A stretch of DNA of 25,698 nt. Origin: Actinomycetes bacterium (GTDB lineage: Bacteria > Actinomycetota > Actinomycetes > Actinomycetales > Dermabacteraceae). Of this stretch, positions 15,625 through 23,753 are shown one piece after another. The position numbers were made by a program, and so were the translations under genes. Location of the stretch: the NCBI GenBank assembly GCA_023389045.1, contig JAEWEZ010000072.1, forward strand, positions 1-25,698, given 5' to 3'. The notes under the pieces are model-generated. The model made no database searches. It saw only the letters and a program-made list of their open reading frames with translations, and was not told where the DNA came from. The first letter of the stretch is position 1. Each line of letters begins with the position of its first letter.

Positions 15625-17132
15625 TGCGTGAAAACCCGGCCGCGCGCGCCCTCTCCATCGCCACGAGGCATCCTCGACTCGGGGCTGTCCTGGGCTCTGA
15701 CCGCGTGGCTCCTCTAGCTCTCCGGCACGGTGACACTGCAGCAGCTCACCGCTTCGCTCGCGCTTACCGCTTACTTCAGCAGGGAATGCTTTGCGATGAT
15801 CTCGACGAAACGGTTTCAGCCCTTCTCCAGCGGGCCGACCATCACCTGGAGCGGGGACGAGAAAACCTCGCCGTGGAGTGGGCTGATATGGCGTGCCTCC
15901 TGGCCTTCCACCACACCACGAATACGCTCCGTACGCCTGCCTTCATCCGCGATCCTGATGCTTTCCACAGGGATCTCCTGGGCACGCGGGCGGGCCGTCT
16001 GCTGTTCTCGCAACCGGATGCTCCCGTTCCGGATCGTTCCCGTGAGTTCCCTGAAGCGACTGCGGAGCGTCCCCGTCGGGTCCTGATACTCTCCCAGGGG
16101 CTGTGGACCTTCGCCCACCGTGTCAGGGACCTCCTCGAAGCGGATCCGTGCATCGAAGTGCGGACTATGGATTTGGGAGACCTGCCCGTCGGCGACCGTC
16201 TTAACCACCGCCGCACCCTCCGTGCACGCTGGGCGTATTCCCTGCACGGCACTGTGCAGGAGGTGCCGCAGGAGCTGGTGGAGCCCCTCGAATGGGCCGA
16301 TGAGGTGTTCCTGGAATGGGGGTCGTTCTGGTCCGCCTGGATGACGCTGCTGGACCTGCGCCGCTTTAACGTGCGCCTCACTCTGCGCATTCACCGCTTT
16401 GAGCTGTTTACGCCCTATGCCATGACGATCCGTATGGCCGCCGTGGACCGGGTCGTTTTCGTCTCGGATTTCTTGGAGCGTATGGGCTATCAGCTCATTC
16501 CCCGTCTGCCCCAGACCGGCGGAACCCAGGTGGTCTCGAACGCCCACGATTTCTCCCCCTTTGCTCCTGCGCAGCAGGAGGGTGACGAGTTCGTCCTGGC
16601 ACAGGTGGGCTGGGCACCGCCCATTAAAGACGTGGTCTTCACCCTGGAAGTTCTCGAAGCCCTCCGCGAGCATGACTCGCGCTATCGCTTGCTGCTGATT
16701 GGCCCCGAACCAGCGACAGATCCCCGCGACTGGAAGCATCACGACAAGGTCATGGCGCTGCGGGAGCGTCTCGGCGATGCGGTGGAGGTTCTGGGCTTTC
16801 GCGATGACGTTCCCGAGCTTCTGGGGCGTGCCGGTTTTCTCATGTCCAGCTCGCTGATTGAGAGCGCTCATGAGGCAGTGCCGGAGGGTGCGAGCGCGGG
16901 TGCAGTCCCGGTGGTTCGTAACTGGCCCTTTGCAGCGCCATGGAATGGTGCGCGCTCCCTGTACCCCGATGAGTGGGTGGTGGAGGATGTTGCCGGTGCG
17001 GTCGCGCGTATCCTCGCCCACCGTGATCCTCAGGTGCGCCAGCAGGCTGGTCTGGAAGCGCGTGCGTGGGTGCAGCGCAACCGCTGCCACGGGGACGACG
17101 AGAAGGGGTTCAGCGCCCTACTGCGACGCTGA
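15624..17132 (+). CDS. GT-B glycosyltransferase with N-terminal helical extension, copy 1
   Basis: A 502-residue protein. Residues 1-145 form a helix-rich region of unknown family with two-helix TPR-like texture (ADHHLERGRENLAVEWADMA, 71-90). A GT-B pair of domains follows: RRVLILSQGLWTFAHRV (151-167), FLEWGSFWSAW (229-239), RIHRFELFTPYA (255-266), VGWAPPIKDVVFTLE (328-342) and an acidic donor-side segment around 413-435 ending in AVPVVRNWP. The ATG overlaps the previous stop (TAATG). It is clearly paralogous to the product at 22248-23753 through both parts, including EWG, HR(F/Y)E, WAPxxKDV and PVVR(N/D)WP. It lacks the standard E-x7-E spacing, so activity on a nucleotide sugar is likely but not proven. 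The C-terminus reads HGDDEKGFSALLRR. Confidence 0.85.
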   Translation: MRENPAARALSIATRHPRLGAVLGSDRVAPLALRHGDTAAAHRFARAYRLLQQGMLCDDLDETVSALLQRADHHLERGRENLAVEWADMACLLAFHHTTNTLRTPAFIRDPDAFHRDLLGTRAGRLLFSQPDAPVPDRSREFPEATAERPRRVLILSQGLWTFAHRVRDLLEADPCIEVRTMDLGDLPVGDRLNHRRTLRARWAYSLHGTVQEVPQELVEPLEWADEVFLEWGSFWSAWMTLLDLRRFNVRLTLRIHRFELFTPYAMTIRMAAVDRVVFVSDFLERMGYQLIPRLPQTGGTQVVSNAHDFSPFAPAQQEGDEFVLAQVGWAPPIKDVVFTLEVLEALREHDSRYRLLLIGPEPATDPRDWKHHDKVMALRERLGDAVEVLGFRDDVPELLGRAGFLMSSSLIESAHEAVPEGASAGAVPVVRNWPFAAPWNGARSLYPDEWVVEDVAGAVARILAHRDPQVRQQAGLEARAWVQRNRCHGDDEKGFSALLRR

Positions 17133-17147
17133 GCCTTCATGCTGCCC

Positions 17148-17633
17148 TCAGCGGTCCGTGGCCTCGTCCACCGCACGGATTGCGCTGCGCATCCCATAGA
17201 CCGCAGCCATATCCGGCCGTGAGCGGGACACCGTCCATACCGTGAGTAGCGCGTCGCGTCCGCCGGCGAGCAACACCTGAGCACCATGGATACGCTGTAG
17301 CGCCTCGGGGAAGTCGCGAATCGACTGTCGAACTCGCACACCGCGATCCCACGGGCTCATCCTCACCAGATTGCGTCCGATGGGGGATCTCTGGGCACGG
17401 CTCACCAGCGAATGCAGCGCGGCGGGTAGTGGCTGCAGCGGGACGTCCACCAGGTCATCCACGCCCGGGGGCAGCGTAGGCAGCTTGTCGGAACCCATAC
17501 GCAACACGCTCAGGTGGATCGGGCGTTTAGCTCCTGAACGGAGAACCTCGGCCATTTCCGAGAGGGCGTTCACGGAGTGCCCCTCGGTATCGATCAGTAC
17601 CAGCATGCAGGGTTCAGGTGAAGTCGTCGTCAT
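17148..17633 (-). CDS. Unrecognised 161-residue protein coupled to a GT4 gene
   Basis: I do not recognise this family. The ATG at 17633 overlaps the GT4 stop (ATGA) and GAGGAT lies at ribosome-site distance, so the frame is translated and coupled to the enzyme. The sequence alternates strand-like and helical parts: CMLVLIDTEGHSVNAL (9-24), PIHLSVLRMG, GAQVLLAGGRDALLTVWTVSR (about 122-142) and MAAVYGMRSAIRAVDEA at the end. This could be a small Rossmann-like half-domain resembling the start of a GT-B fold. There is no signal peptide, membrane helix or metal motif. It may be an accessory to the GT4, a degenerate glycosyltransferase N-domain, or a polymer-length factor; none of these is shown. 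Its end lies 15 bases from the converging gene. Confidence 0.78.
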   Translation of the reverse strand: MTTTSPEPCMLVLIDTEGHSVNALSEMAEVLRSGAKRPIHLSVLRMGSDKLPTLPPGVDDLVDVPLQPLPAALHSLVSRAQRSPIGRNLVRMSPWDRGVRVRQSIRDFPEALQRIHGAQVLLAGGRDALLTVWTVSRSRPDMAAVYGMRSAIRAVDEATDR

Positions 17634-18937
17634 CGGATGATCCTCGCGCAATCGTCCACAGCAATCTGAAGCTGATGGGCGCGGGAGAACTTTTCAGCAA
17701 AATCCTGCGCCTGTCGGATATCGTCGGCGCTCACATGCATGGCGATCTCGGCAACGGCCTCGAGCGCCGCGGCGATCGAAGCCGGTTCAAGTTCAGCAGT
17801 CGGCACCCACAACGGGTATGCGGAGAGTTCCGCGGTGGTGGCATTACCGGGATCATGCACCGAAACAATCGGTTTACCGGTCGAGGCGTACTCGTACACC
17901 TTTCCGCTGGTCACGTACTGTCCAGTCCCCAGGGCAAGGACCAGCGCATCCATCTGCGCATAGGCATCGGCGATCTCGGCCTTACCCACGGGGCCGGCAT
18001 AGTGCACGCCCAGCTCGCGGTAGGTGTCGAAAAGGGAGCGCATGCGTTCATCGGACTGCGATGAATGCCCGAGGTAACCGTGCATCCGCAGTTCGGCCCC
18101 GGCAAGGGCACGAGAGCGCCCGACGGCGATCTCCCAGCCGTTGAAAAGGTCCTCGAGTGGGACTTGGCCGGTCATGGTGCCGATGTATCCGAAACGCAGG
18201 CCCTGCTCACGGCCCTGCCTCGGGGTCGTGGCGTGGCCGCCAGAGACGGGGTCGAAGCCGTTAGCAACTACTCGCATCCGTGAAGCGGCCTCGGGGTACT
18301 GGCGCTGATGCCATTGGAGGATTGCGTCATTGACGAACCACACGGCAGAGGCGTCGGCTAAAAGTTCAGCCTCGGCCTTGCCCTGTGCCGAGGTGGTGGT
18401 GGCTATGGTGCGCCCGCTAAACACGTCGAGCGACCAGGCGTCTCGGTAGTCCATCACGTAAGGAACGCCGTAGAGATCCTTGAGGTGTTTGCCCACCGTG
18501 AAGTCCACATGCGGGTTCGCGGTGGCGACTACGAGATCAACCGGGTGCTGACGGTGAATTCTTTCGGCGGCCTCAGCAATGGCGGGGCGCCAGGTGGCGT
18601 ATTTCCGTTCGGGGAAGATCCCCAGGTCCCTTCGGTTTCGCACGGTTTGCCACAGCTCGGGCCACCGCGCACGCAGCCAGGGCCAACCGGATACGTCGCC
18701 ATCTCCCGCGAGGAACGGTACGCGTTCACTATGGATCCGCGGATCCACTCGCTCCATGAGGGAGGGATCAACTCCCGTCGAATCCTCAAAGTACTCGACG
18801 GTTGTGGTCAGAACCGTCACGTCCCAATCCGCGGCGGCAAAGGCATTCGACATTGCCAACGCTCGATACACACCGGAGGCATGAGAGGGCGGGTAGCTGA
18901 AGGCGACATACAGGATATGGGGGCGATCCTCAGCCAC
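17630..18937 (-). CDS. Family 4 glycosyltransferase
   Basis: A 435-residue GT-B enzyme. Motifs: ILYVAFSYPPSHASGVYR (8-25), whose SYPPxxxSGVYR loop is the common acceptor-domain opening; DYRDAWSLD (163-171), closing the N-domain; VVANGFDP (223-230) and FGYIGTMTG at the start of the donor domain; and SGKVYEYASTGKPIVSV as the donor-binding helix. The GTG at 18937 follows GGAG by about six bases. Upstream is a divergent gap of 158 bases shared with the GT4 at 19096. The downstream 161-residue gene is coupled by an ATGA overlap. The sugar cannot be told from sequence; the motif order is that of GT4 enzymes in capsule and teichuronic-type clusters. Confidence 0.9.
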   Translation of the reverse strand: MAEDRPHILYVAFSYPPSHASGVYRALAMSNAFAAADWDVTVLTTTVEYFEDSTGVDPSLMERVDPRIHSERVPFLAGDGDVSGWPWLRARWPELWQTVRNRRDLGIFPERKYATWRPAIAEAAERIHRQHPVDLVVATANPHVDFTVGKHLKDLYGVPYVMDYRDAWSLDVFSGRTIATTTSAQGKAEAELLADASAVWFVNDAILQWHQRQYPEAASRMRVVANGFDPVSGGHATTPRQGREQGLRFGYIGTMTGQVPLEDLFNGWEIAVGRSRALAGAELRMHGYLGHSSQSDERMRSLFDTYRELGVHYAGPVGKAEIADAYAQMDALVLALGTGQYVTSGKVYEYASTGKPIVSVHDPGNATTAELSAYPLWVPTAELEPASIAAALEAVAEIAMHVSADDIRQAQDFAEKFSRAHQLQIAVDDCARIIR

Positions 18938-19000
18938 AGGTTCTCCTCTTCTACCGGGTCACGTCCGGACGCTCATGGACGTGTAGCACGCGCGCTGCCG

Positions 19001-19006
19001 TACACT
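19001..19006 (+). promoter_or_regulatory. Candidate -10 element for the GT4 gene at 19096
   Basis: CCGTACACT, with TACACT as -10, gives an untranslated leader of about 80 bases. No clear -35. The nine bases match the element on the minus strand at 2487-2495. Confidence 0.45.
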
Positions 19007-19095
19007 CACAGCGACCCGTTCGATGCTACCGCAGCCGCATGATAGGGCCGCTTTTCGAACGAGTTCACCCCCTCATCGGCCTGGTAGGAGCGCAT

Positions 19096-20262
19096 ATGGC
19101 GACCGCAACACCATCTTTCGCAGATCCTGTAGGCAACACAGCGGAACCTGTCCGTCTTGCGCTCACCACCGCCCTGCTTCGGGTCCCTCCCACGTACTTC
19201 GTCACCGAGCATTCGCGCCTGCTCATCCAACAGGACAAAGTGCGCGCTGTCGCGGTGCCACTTGCAGGGCAGGTCGAGGATCCGCGTATCGGCGTTCCAC
19301 TGACTGCAGCCCTTCCGCCGCAGGCGGGATCCTGGGATATGCGCCGACGGTTGGCTGGCCTCGCCCTCCCCCGGCAGTACGCACTCCTGCGTCGGCTGCG
19401 CCCCGATGTGATTCATCAGCATCATTCCGTGTGGTCCCTCGCGGCGGTCGCGGCGAGCCGACACCTTCGCGTGCCAATGGTCACGACAGTGCATGGCACG
19501 GATGTCACCCGCAGCGCAGGCTCTGCGACCGACCCGATGACGCGCTGGCACCGCCGCAACACCACGGCGGCTCTTCGCCATTCCGCTCGTACGCTAGCGG
19601 TGAGTGGCTACCTGGCCGGTATAGCGCAGCGGGCAGGCGCCTGCCCGGACCGCCTCGATGTGCTGTACCAAGGCATTGATACCGAGGCATTTACCCTGCC
19701 CGCTCATCAGCCCGATGGCGAGTTACGCCTGCTGTTCGTGGGGCGGCTCGTAGAGCAAAAGCAGCCGCGTCTCGTTTTCGACTGCGCGCAGGCCCTACGC
19801 AGAGACGGGGCCAAGGTGCGGGTGGAGATCGTCGGAGACGGTCCTCTCCGGGCAGATCTCGAAGCCTACGCCCGCAGCCTCGAGGTGCCCTGCACCTGGC
19901 ATGGGGCGGTGCCCCGGGAGCAGGTTTGCAGTGTTCTGCAGAGCGCTGATGCGCTCATCCTGCCCTCACGTGGGGAAGCCGCGGGGCTCGTGCTTTTGGA
20001 AGCGCAGGCCTGCGGCGTTCCCGTGGTGGTGACCGACGGGGATGGCAAAAAGGAAATGCTTGCCGACGGAACAACCGGCGCTGTGGTGCCAGCCGATGCC
20101 GACGGGGCCTGCCTGGCACGGGCGGTGCGTCCCTTCCTGGAAGGGCATCGGGCCGACGGGGCACTGGCAGAGGCCTGCCGTCGCTTCGTGGTGCAGGAGC
20201 GCTCCAGCCAGGTCGCAGCGCTGCGTCTTCACGAGATCTACGCGTCGGTCCTGAACCGATAG
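19096..20262 (+). CDS. Family 4 glycosyltransferase with canonical E-x7-E
   Basis: A 388-residue retaining GT-B enzyme, the most canonical GT4 in the window. PDVIHQHHSVWSLAA (103-117) and TTVHGTDVT (130-138) belong to the acceptor domain. YQGIDTEAF (191-199), LLFVGRLVEQKQP (212-224), VEIVGDGPLR (243-252) and SRGEAAGLVLLEAQACGVPVV (291-311) belong to the donor domain, with the catalytic E294-x7-E302 pair. I chose the ATG at 19096 because AGGAG lies five bases before it; the longer ATG at 19039 has no ribosome site. It stands alone on the plus strand and converges with the ABC transporter operon. The E-x7-E context, GEAAGLVLLEA, matches GT4 enzymes broadly; the sugar is not assignable. Confidence 0.92.
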   Translation: MATATPSFADPVGNTAEPVRLALTTALLRVPPTYFVTEHSRLLIQQDKVRAVAVPLAGQVEDPRIGVPLTAALPPQAGSWDMRRRLAGLALPRQYALLRRLRPDVIHQHHSVWSLAAVAASRHLRVPMVTTVHGTDVTRSAGSATDPMTRWHRRNTTAALRHSARTLAVSGYLAGIAQRAGACPDRLDVLYQGIDTEAFTLPAHQPDGELRLLFVGRLVEQKQPRLVFDCAQALRRDGAKVRVEIVGDGPLRADLEAYARSLEVPCTWHGAVPREQVCSVLQSADALILPSRGEAAGLVLLEAQACGVPVVVTDGDGKKEMLADGTTGAVVPADADGACLARAVRPFLEGHRADGALAEACRRFVVQERSSQVAALRLHEIYASVLNR

Positions 20263-20301
20263 AAGGGGTAGAGAGGGGTTCAGTAGCCCGCACACGCCGC
20301 A

Positions 20302-20321
20302 GGGACGGTGCGTAGTGTCCC
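20302..20321. terminator. Weak hairpin between GT4 and ABC transporter genes
   Basis: GGGAC (20302-20306) pairs with GTCCC (20317-20321) in the 99-base convergent gap. Short stem without a T tract; suggestive by position only. Confidence 0.25.
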
Positions 20322-20361
20322 GTCGTTCGCGAACATCACAGGGCCGAGTGGTTCCCCGCCG

Positions 20362-22251
20362 TCACTGCCCCGCAACCGGCGGGAGGTGGTTCTGCTGCTG
20401 TGCCTTGCTGCGACGCCCGCCGAGGCCCGCGAGAGCTGCCTGCTCTGCGAACTCCGGCACTGCCTCCACCACCTCGTCGAAGGAACCGTAGGCCTGCAGA
20501 CGCGCATCACGGAAGTAGAAGATGATGTCCGAATCCACCACTGCAGCCAGACGGTGAGCAACCTGCACCACCGTCACATCGGGGATGGCGCGGACCGCAT
20601 CAGCGATCGCCGCTTCCGTCTTGGTATCTAGGGCACTCGTGGCCTCGTCCATAACCAGAACCGAAGGATTGTCATAGACGGCACGGGCGATGCCAATGCG
20701 CTGACGCTGCCCACCGGAGAGCGACATACCGCGTTCCCCGGCCATGGCGTCGATCCCACCGGGGCGCAAGGAAATCGTCTCCCAGAGCTGAGCGGATTTC
20801 AGGGCCTCCACCACACGCTCCCGGTCCACCGCCTCGGCATCCCAGGTGAGCGCCACATTCTGGGCGATGGACGCATCGAAGAGGGAGACTTCCTGCGGCA
20901 CATAGCCGATGCTGGCACGCCACGAATCCACAGCTTTTTGCAGGGGGATGCCGTCAATCAAGATGCGGCCAGCCGTCGGCTCCAACAGACCGAGCAGCAG
21001 GTCCACCATCGTCGACTTTCCAGCGCCGGAGGAACCAACAAAGGCAACCCGCGCCCCCGGGGGGATCGTGAGATTGACGTTCGAGATCGCTTCGCCCTCC
21101 GCCTTGGGATAGCGGTAACTCACGTCCTCAAAACGGATCTCGTGCATCCTCCCCGCTAGCTGGTGGCTGCCCAGGGCGCGACGCTCCGCCTCCAGCTCTT
21201 CGGCCTCCCGAATATCGTCCAGCACATGCTCCGCAAAGGACCTAGCGGAGTTCATCTGCGAAAGAATCGCCTGGAAACGCGTGAGCGAGGGAACGATACG
21301 GAAACCTGCCAGGGCGAACAGCGCGATCGACAGCACCGCGCCTTCCTCGCCGCCGGTCATGAAGCCAACCCCGCCGATCAATGCGAAACCAACCACGAGG
21401 CCCGCTTCCAGCACGAAACGGGGAACCTGGCTGAGGAACTGCGCCTGCGCACGAGCACGGGAGGCATGGCGGCGGTTGAGAAGAACCTGCTCCTCCACCT
21501 GCGATCCGCTGCCCTTCAGCGTGATTTCCTTGAGCGCTCCCACGGCTTCGGTAATCACTCGCACCGTGCGGAAGGAATACTCACGGTTGTCTCGACCGTT
21601 GCGGACCGCAGATCGCGAGATCACCCGAGACAGCAGAAGCGCCAAGGCCCCGAGGTAGGTGATCGTCACGGCAGCCGTGACCGGCTGAGCCACCACGAGA
21701 ACCATCAGAATCAGGGTGGTGGACACGATCTCGGTGAACAGGCTCATCGAGGGCATCAGCACACCGGAGACCGTGGTGGCCACCGCCGAGTCGACCGACC
21801 GCACGATATCCGCTGAGTTCCGCCCAAGGCGCCTCTCCCACGGCGAGCGCATGTACGCCGCCAGCAGACGCTGACCAATCGCCACCTCATGCGCGGCGAA
21901 GCGAGCCGTGGCAATCCGTAGGAAAACAATATTGAGCAGGGACTTCACGATCACGAGCGAACAGAGCACCGCGATCATCGTGATGTACCCCTTCAGGCCC
22001 GCGAAGGTCCATCCCACCACCGGGATGGTCACGGGAGACCCCGAGGTCACAGCCGTCGCGGTCAGGGCCATCAAGCTCAGTGCTGCCACGTCGAGCAGGG
22101 ACAGGCAGCTGGTGGCAATCGCATAGGTGTAGAGGAACCTGCGGCTACCAGCAGGCAGCACCGTCAGCAGCTCCGAGAAAACCTCACGAAGCGGCTTCAC
22201 ATGCGGCGTCACCGTCGCGGCGTTTGCGGTGCCAGGACTGGCAGAGTTCAC
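20362..22251 (-). CDS. Fused ABC exporter, candidate lipid-linked glycan flippase
   Basis: A 629-residue half-transporter: a six-helix membrane domain (about 40-340) fused to an ATPase. Visible in the ATPase are Walker A GSSGAGKST (406-414), the Q-loop in GYVPQEVSLFDASIAQNVAL, signature LSGGQRQRIG (511-520), Walker B VLVMDEATS (531-539) and the H-loop VAHRL. The organisation and Q-loop region resemble PglK, which flips lipid-linked oligosaccharides, more than capsule KpsMT/Wzm-Wzt exporters with separate subunits. The GTG overlaps the upstream GT stop (GTGA), making it the last gene of the aminotransferase operon. No Wzx-type flippase is present here, so this is the best candidate for moving the repeat unit outward. 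MsbA-like lipid or peptide export is the alternative. Confidence 0.9.
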   Translation of the reverse strand: MNSASPGTANAATVTPHVKPLREVFSELLTVLPAGSRRFLYTYAIATSCLSLLDVAALSLMALTATAVTSGSPVTIPVVGWTFAGLKGYITMIAVLCSLVIVKSLLNIVFLRIATARFAAHEVAIGQRLLAAYMRSPWERRLGRNSADIVRSVDSAVATTVSGVLMPSMSLFTEIVSTTLILMVLVVAQPVTAAVTITYLGALALLLSRVISRSAVRNGRDNREYSFRTVRVITEAVGALKEITLKGSGSQVEEQVLLNRRHASRARAQAQFLSQVPRFVLEAGLVVGFALIGGVGFMTGGEEGAVLSIALFALAGFRIVPSLTRFQAILSQMNSARSFAEHVLDDIREAEELEAERRALGSHQLAGRMHEIRFEDVSYRYPKAEGEAISNVNLTIPPGARVAFVGSSGAGKSTMVDLLLGLLEPTAGRILIDGIPLQKAVDSWRASIGYVPQEVSLFDASIAQNVALTWDAEAVDRERVVEALKSAQLWETISLRPGGIDAMAGERGMSLSGGQRQRIGIARAVYDNPSVLVMDEATSALDTKTEAAIADAVRAIPDVTVVQVAHRLAAVVDSDIIFYFRDARLQAYGSFDEVVEAVPEFAEQAALAGLGGRRSKAQQQNHLPPVAGQ

Positions 22252-23753
22252 GGGGCGTCTCCTTCAGACGTCTCACGGCTGTTTGCTGTGCGCAGCAGAT
22301 GCGCCAAGGCGTCGACCACCGTGTGCGGGTCTCGACGCTGGCGGGTGGATCGAGCAGTGTCTTCCCGCAGGCTCTGGCACTCCTGTTCGCTCAGATCACG
22401 CTCGATTTCCACAATGCGTTGTACGGCTGCGTCCTGAGAGCCCACAACCCACTGTTCAGGAAACAAGCCGCGAGGCCCCGGCGCCGCCACATGCGGCCAG
22501 TCCCTCACCACCGGGATACAGCCGTGCAGGGCCGCCTCATCGATGGATTCCTGCGACCCCTCTTGAAGAGACCCGGACACGATCATCGAGCATTGACGGT
22601 ACAGGGCGCCCATATCGGACACGAAACCGGGCATGAGAACAGCCTCCCCCAGGGCATCGAGGCGTGCCCGGATCCTCTCCGCCCTCGGGTCGTCGTCTGG
22701 GATGGGCTTCCCCGCCAGCACCAGTCTGAGGTCGGGGACCTGCTGGCGGGCGTGCTCGAACACGTCGAGCACCCATTCCACATCCTTCACCGCGGGTGCC
22801 CATTGCACCTGCAAGACGCTGCTGTCTCGATCCCCTTGCACGTCATCCGGAATCTCAGCGTTCAGCCTGTTCGCGATCACATCTGCCTGCAGCAGCTGGG
22901 GCCTATCGAGCAGGGATGCCACCAGTGTGCGCACATGAGGCGCGATAAACACCATGCGGTCTACACGTTCCATATCGAGCAACTGCAGGTAGGGCGCGAG
23001 TGCTTCGTATCGGTGCAGACGCACCACGAGGGCGCGATCTCCCAGATCATGCCTGCTCAGCCACGCGGCCGGCAGATGCCCCCACTCCACCCAGAGGACA
23101 TCGCAGTCGTCGATGGCATGTGCCAGTGCGGCCGGCAGCGATGGGCGAGGCGCCCCGTGTGCTTGCTCTGCCGCCAGTCGAGTGAGGGTAAAGAGGTCAG
23201 GGAGTTCGTTGGGCGCCAGGATGTCGTCCAGATCGATTCGACGAATATCCAACCCGGGTTGAGCAGCAAGCTCATCCTGGAGGGAATCCACAAACGCCCA
23301 GTGCCGCCGTCCGATGATGCCGACACGGGTGGGGGTGGGCAGGGGCCGACGCGGCAGTGCGTGGGCCGCGCGTGCATCAGCAGCGCGCAGGTCGCTCAGA
23401 AGCTGACTGTGATGGAACGCAGCCAGATGCTCCTTGGGGGACAGGAACCAGGGTTTCTCTCCCCCGGTCCCCCCTTGCAGGGCAGGGTGAAAGAGCAGAC
23501 GAAGGGCTTTACCCAGATGCACGGCGGCCATTTGTGTCTGCCCGTTCTGATGGCAGCAATCGGCAACGCCAAGCTGCCGCTCTACTCCGGCGTGCAGGCC
23601 TGCCGGAATTGTTCCGGCATCAAGGGCTCCCATCAGCCCCATGTATTGCAGTCGTTCTCCGGCCTCCCCCGGGAGCCCGAGACGGGCGCTCACCGCGAGC
23701 CGTGCAAGGCTACGCAGCAGAGCGCCCGGTCGGGGGATCCAGTTGGTTCTCAG
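22248..23753 (-). CDS. GT-B glycosyltransferase with N-terminal helical extension, copy 2 (probable CTG start)
   Basis: Paralogue of the 15624-17132 product. Numbering from the GTG at 23693: a helical region to about 120, then VGIIGRRHWAFVDS (124-137), VEWGHLPAAWL (202-212), RLHRYEALAPY (225-235), VQWAPAVKDVEWVLD (296-310), LVLAGKP and a donor-side segment (382-400) ending in IPVVRDWP. GTG 23693 is the first ordinary start but has no ribosome site and lies 56 bases after the previous stop. The frame stays open to a CTG at 23753 that overlaps that stop as CTGA, like the other junctions of this operon, and would give MRTNWIPRPGALLRSL, similar to the copy-1 start MRENPAARAL. I therefore use 23753, giving 501 residues against 502 in copy 1. 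The sugar is unknown. Confidence 0.85.
   Translation of the reverse strand: MRTNWIPRPGALLRSLARLAVSARLGLPGEAGERLQYMGLMGALDAGTIPAGLHAGVERQLGVADCCHQNGQTQMAAVHLGKALRLLFHPALQGGTGGEKPWFLSPKEHLAAFHHSQLLSDLRAADARAAHALPRRPLPTPTRVGIIGRRHWAFVDSLQDELAAQPGLDIRRIDLDDILAPNELPDLFTLTRLAAEQAHGAPRPSLPAALAHAIDDCDVLWVEWGHLPAAWLSRHDLGDRALVVRLHRYEALAPYLQLLDMERVDRMVFIAPHVRTLVASLLDRPQLLQADVIANRLNAEIPDDVQGDRDSSVLQVQWAPAVKDVEWVLDVFEHARQQVPDLRLVLAGKPIPDDDPRAERIRARLDALGEAVLMPGFVSDMGALYRQCSMIVSGSLQEGSQESIDEAALHGCIPVVRDWPHVAAPGPRGLFPEQWVVGSQDAAVQRIVEIERDLSEQECQSLREDTARSTRQRRDPHTVVDALAHLLRTANSRETSEGDAP

Noticed and set aside
15816..17090. Minus-strand open frame opposite the copy-1 extended GT gene
   Set aside because: Antisense shadow; the plus strand has paralogue support.
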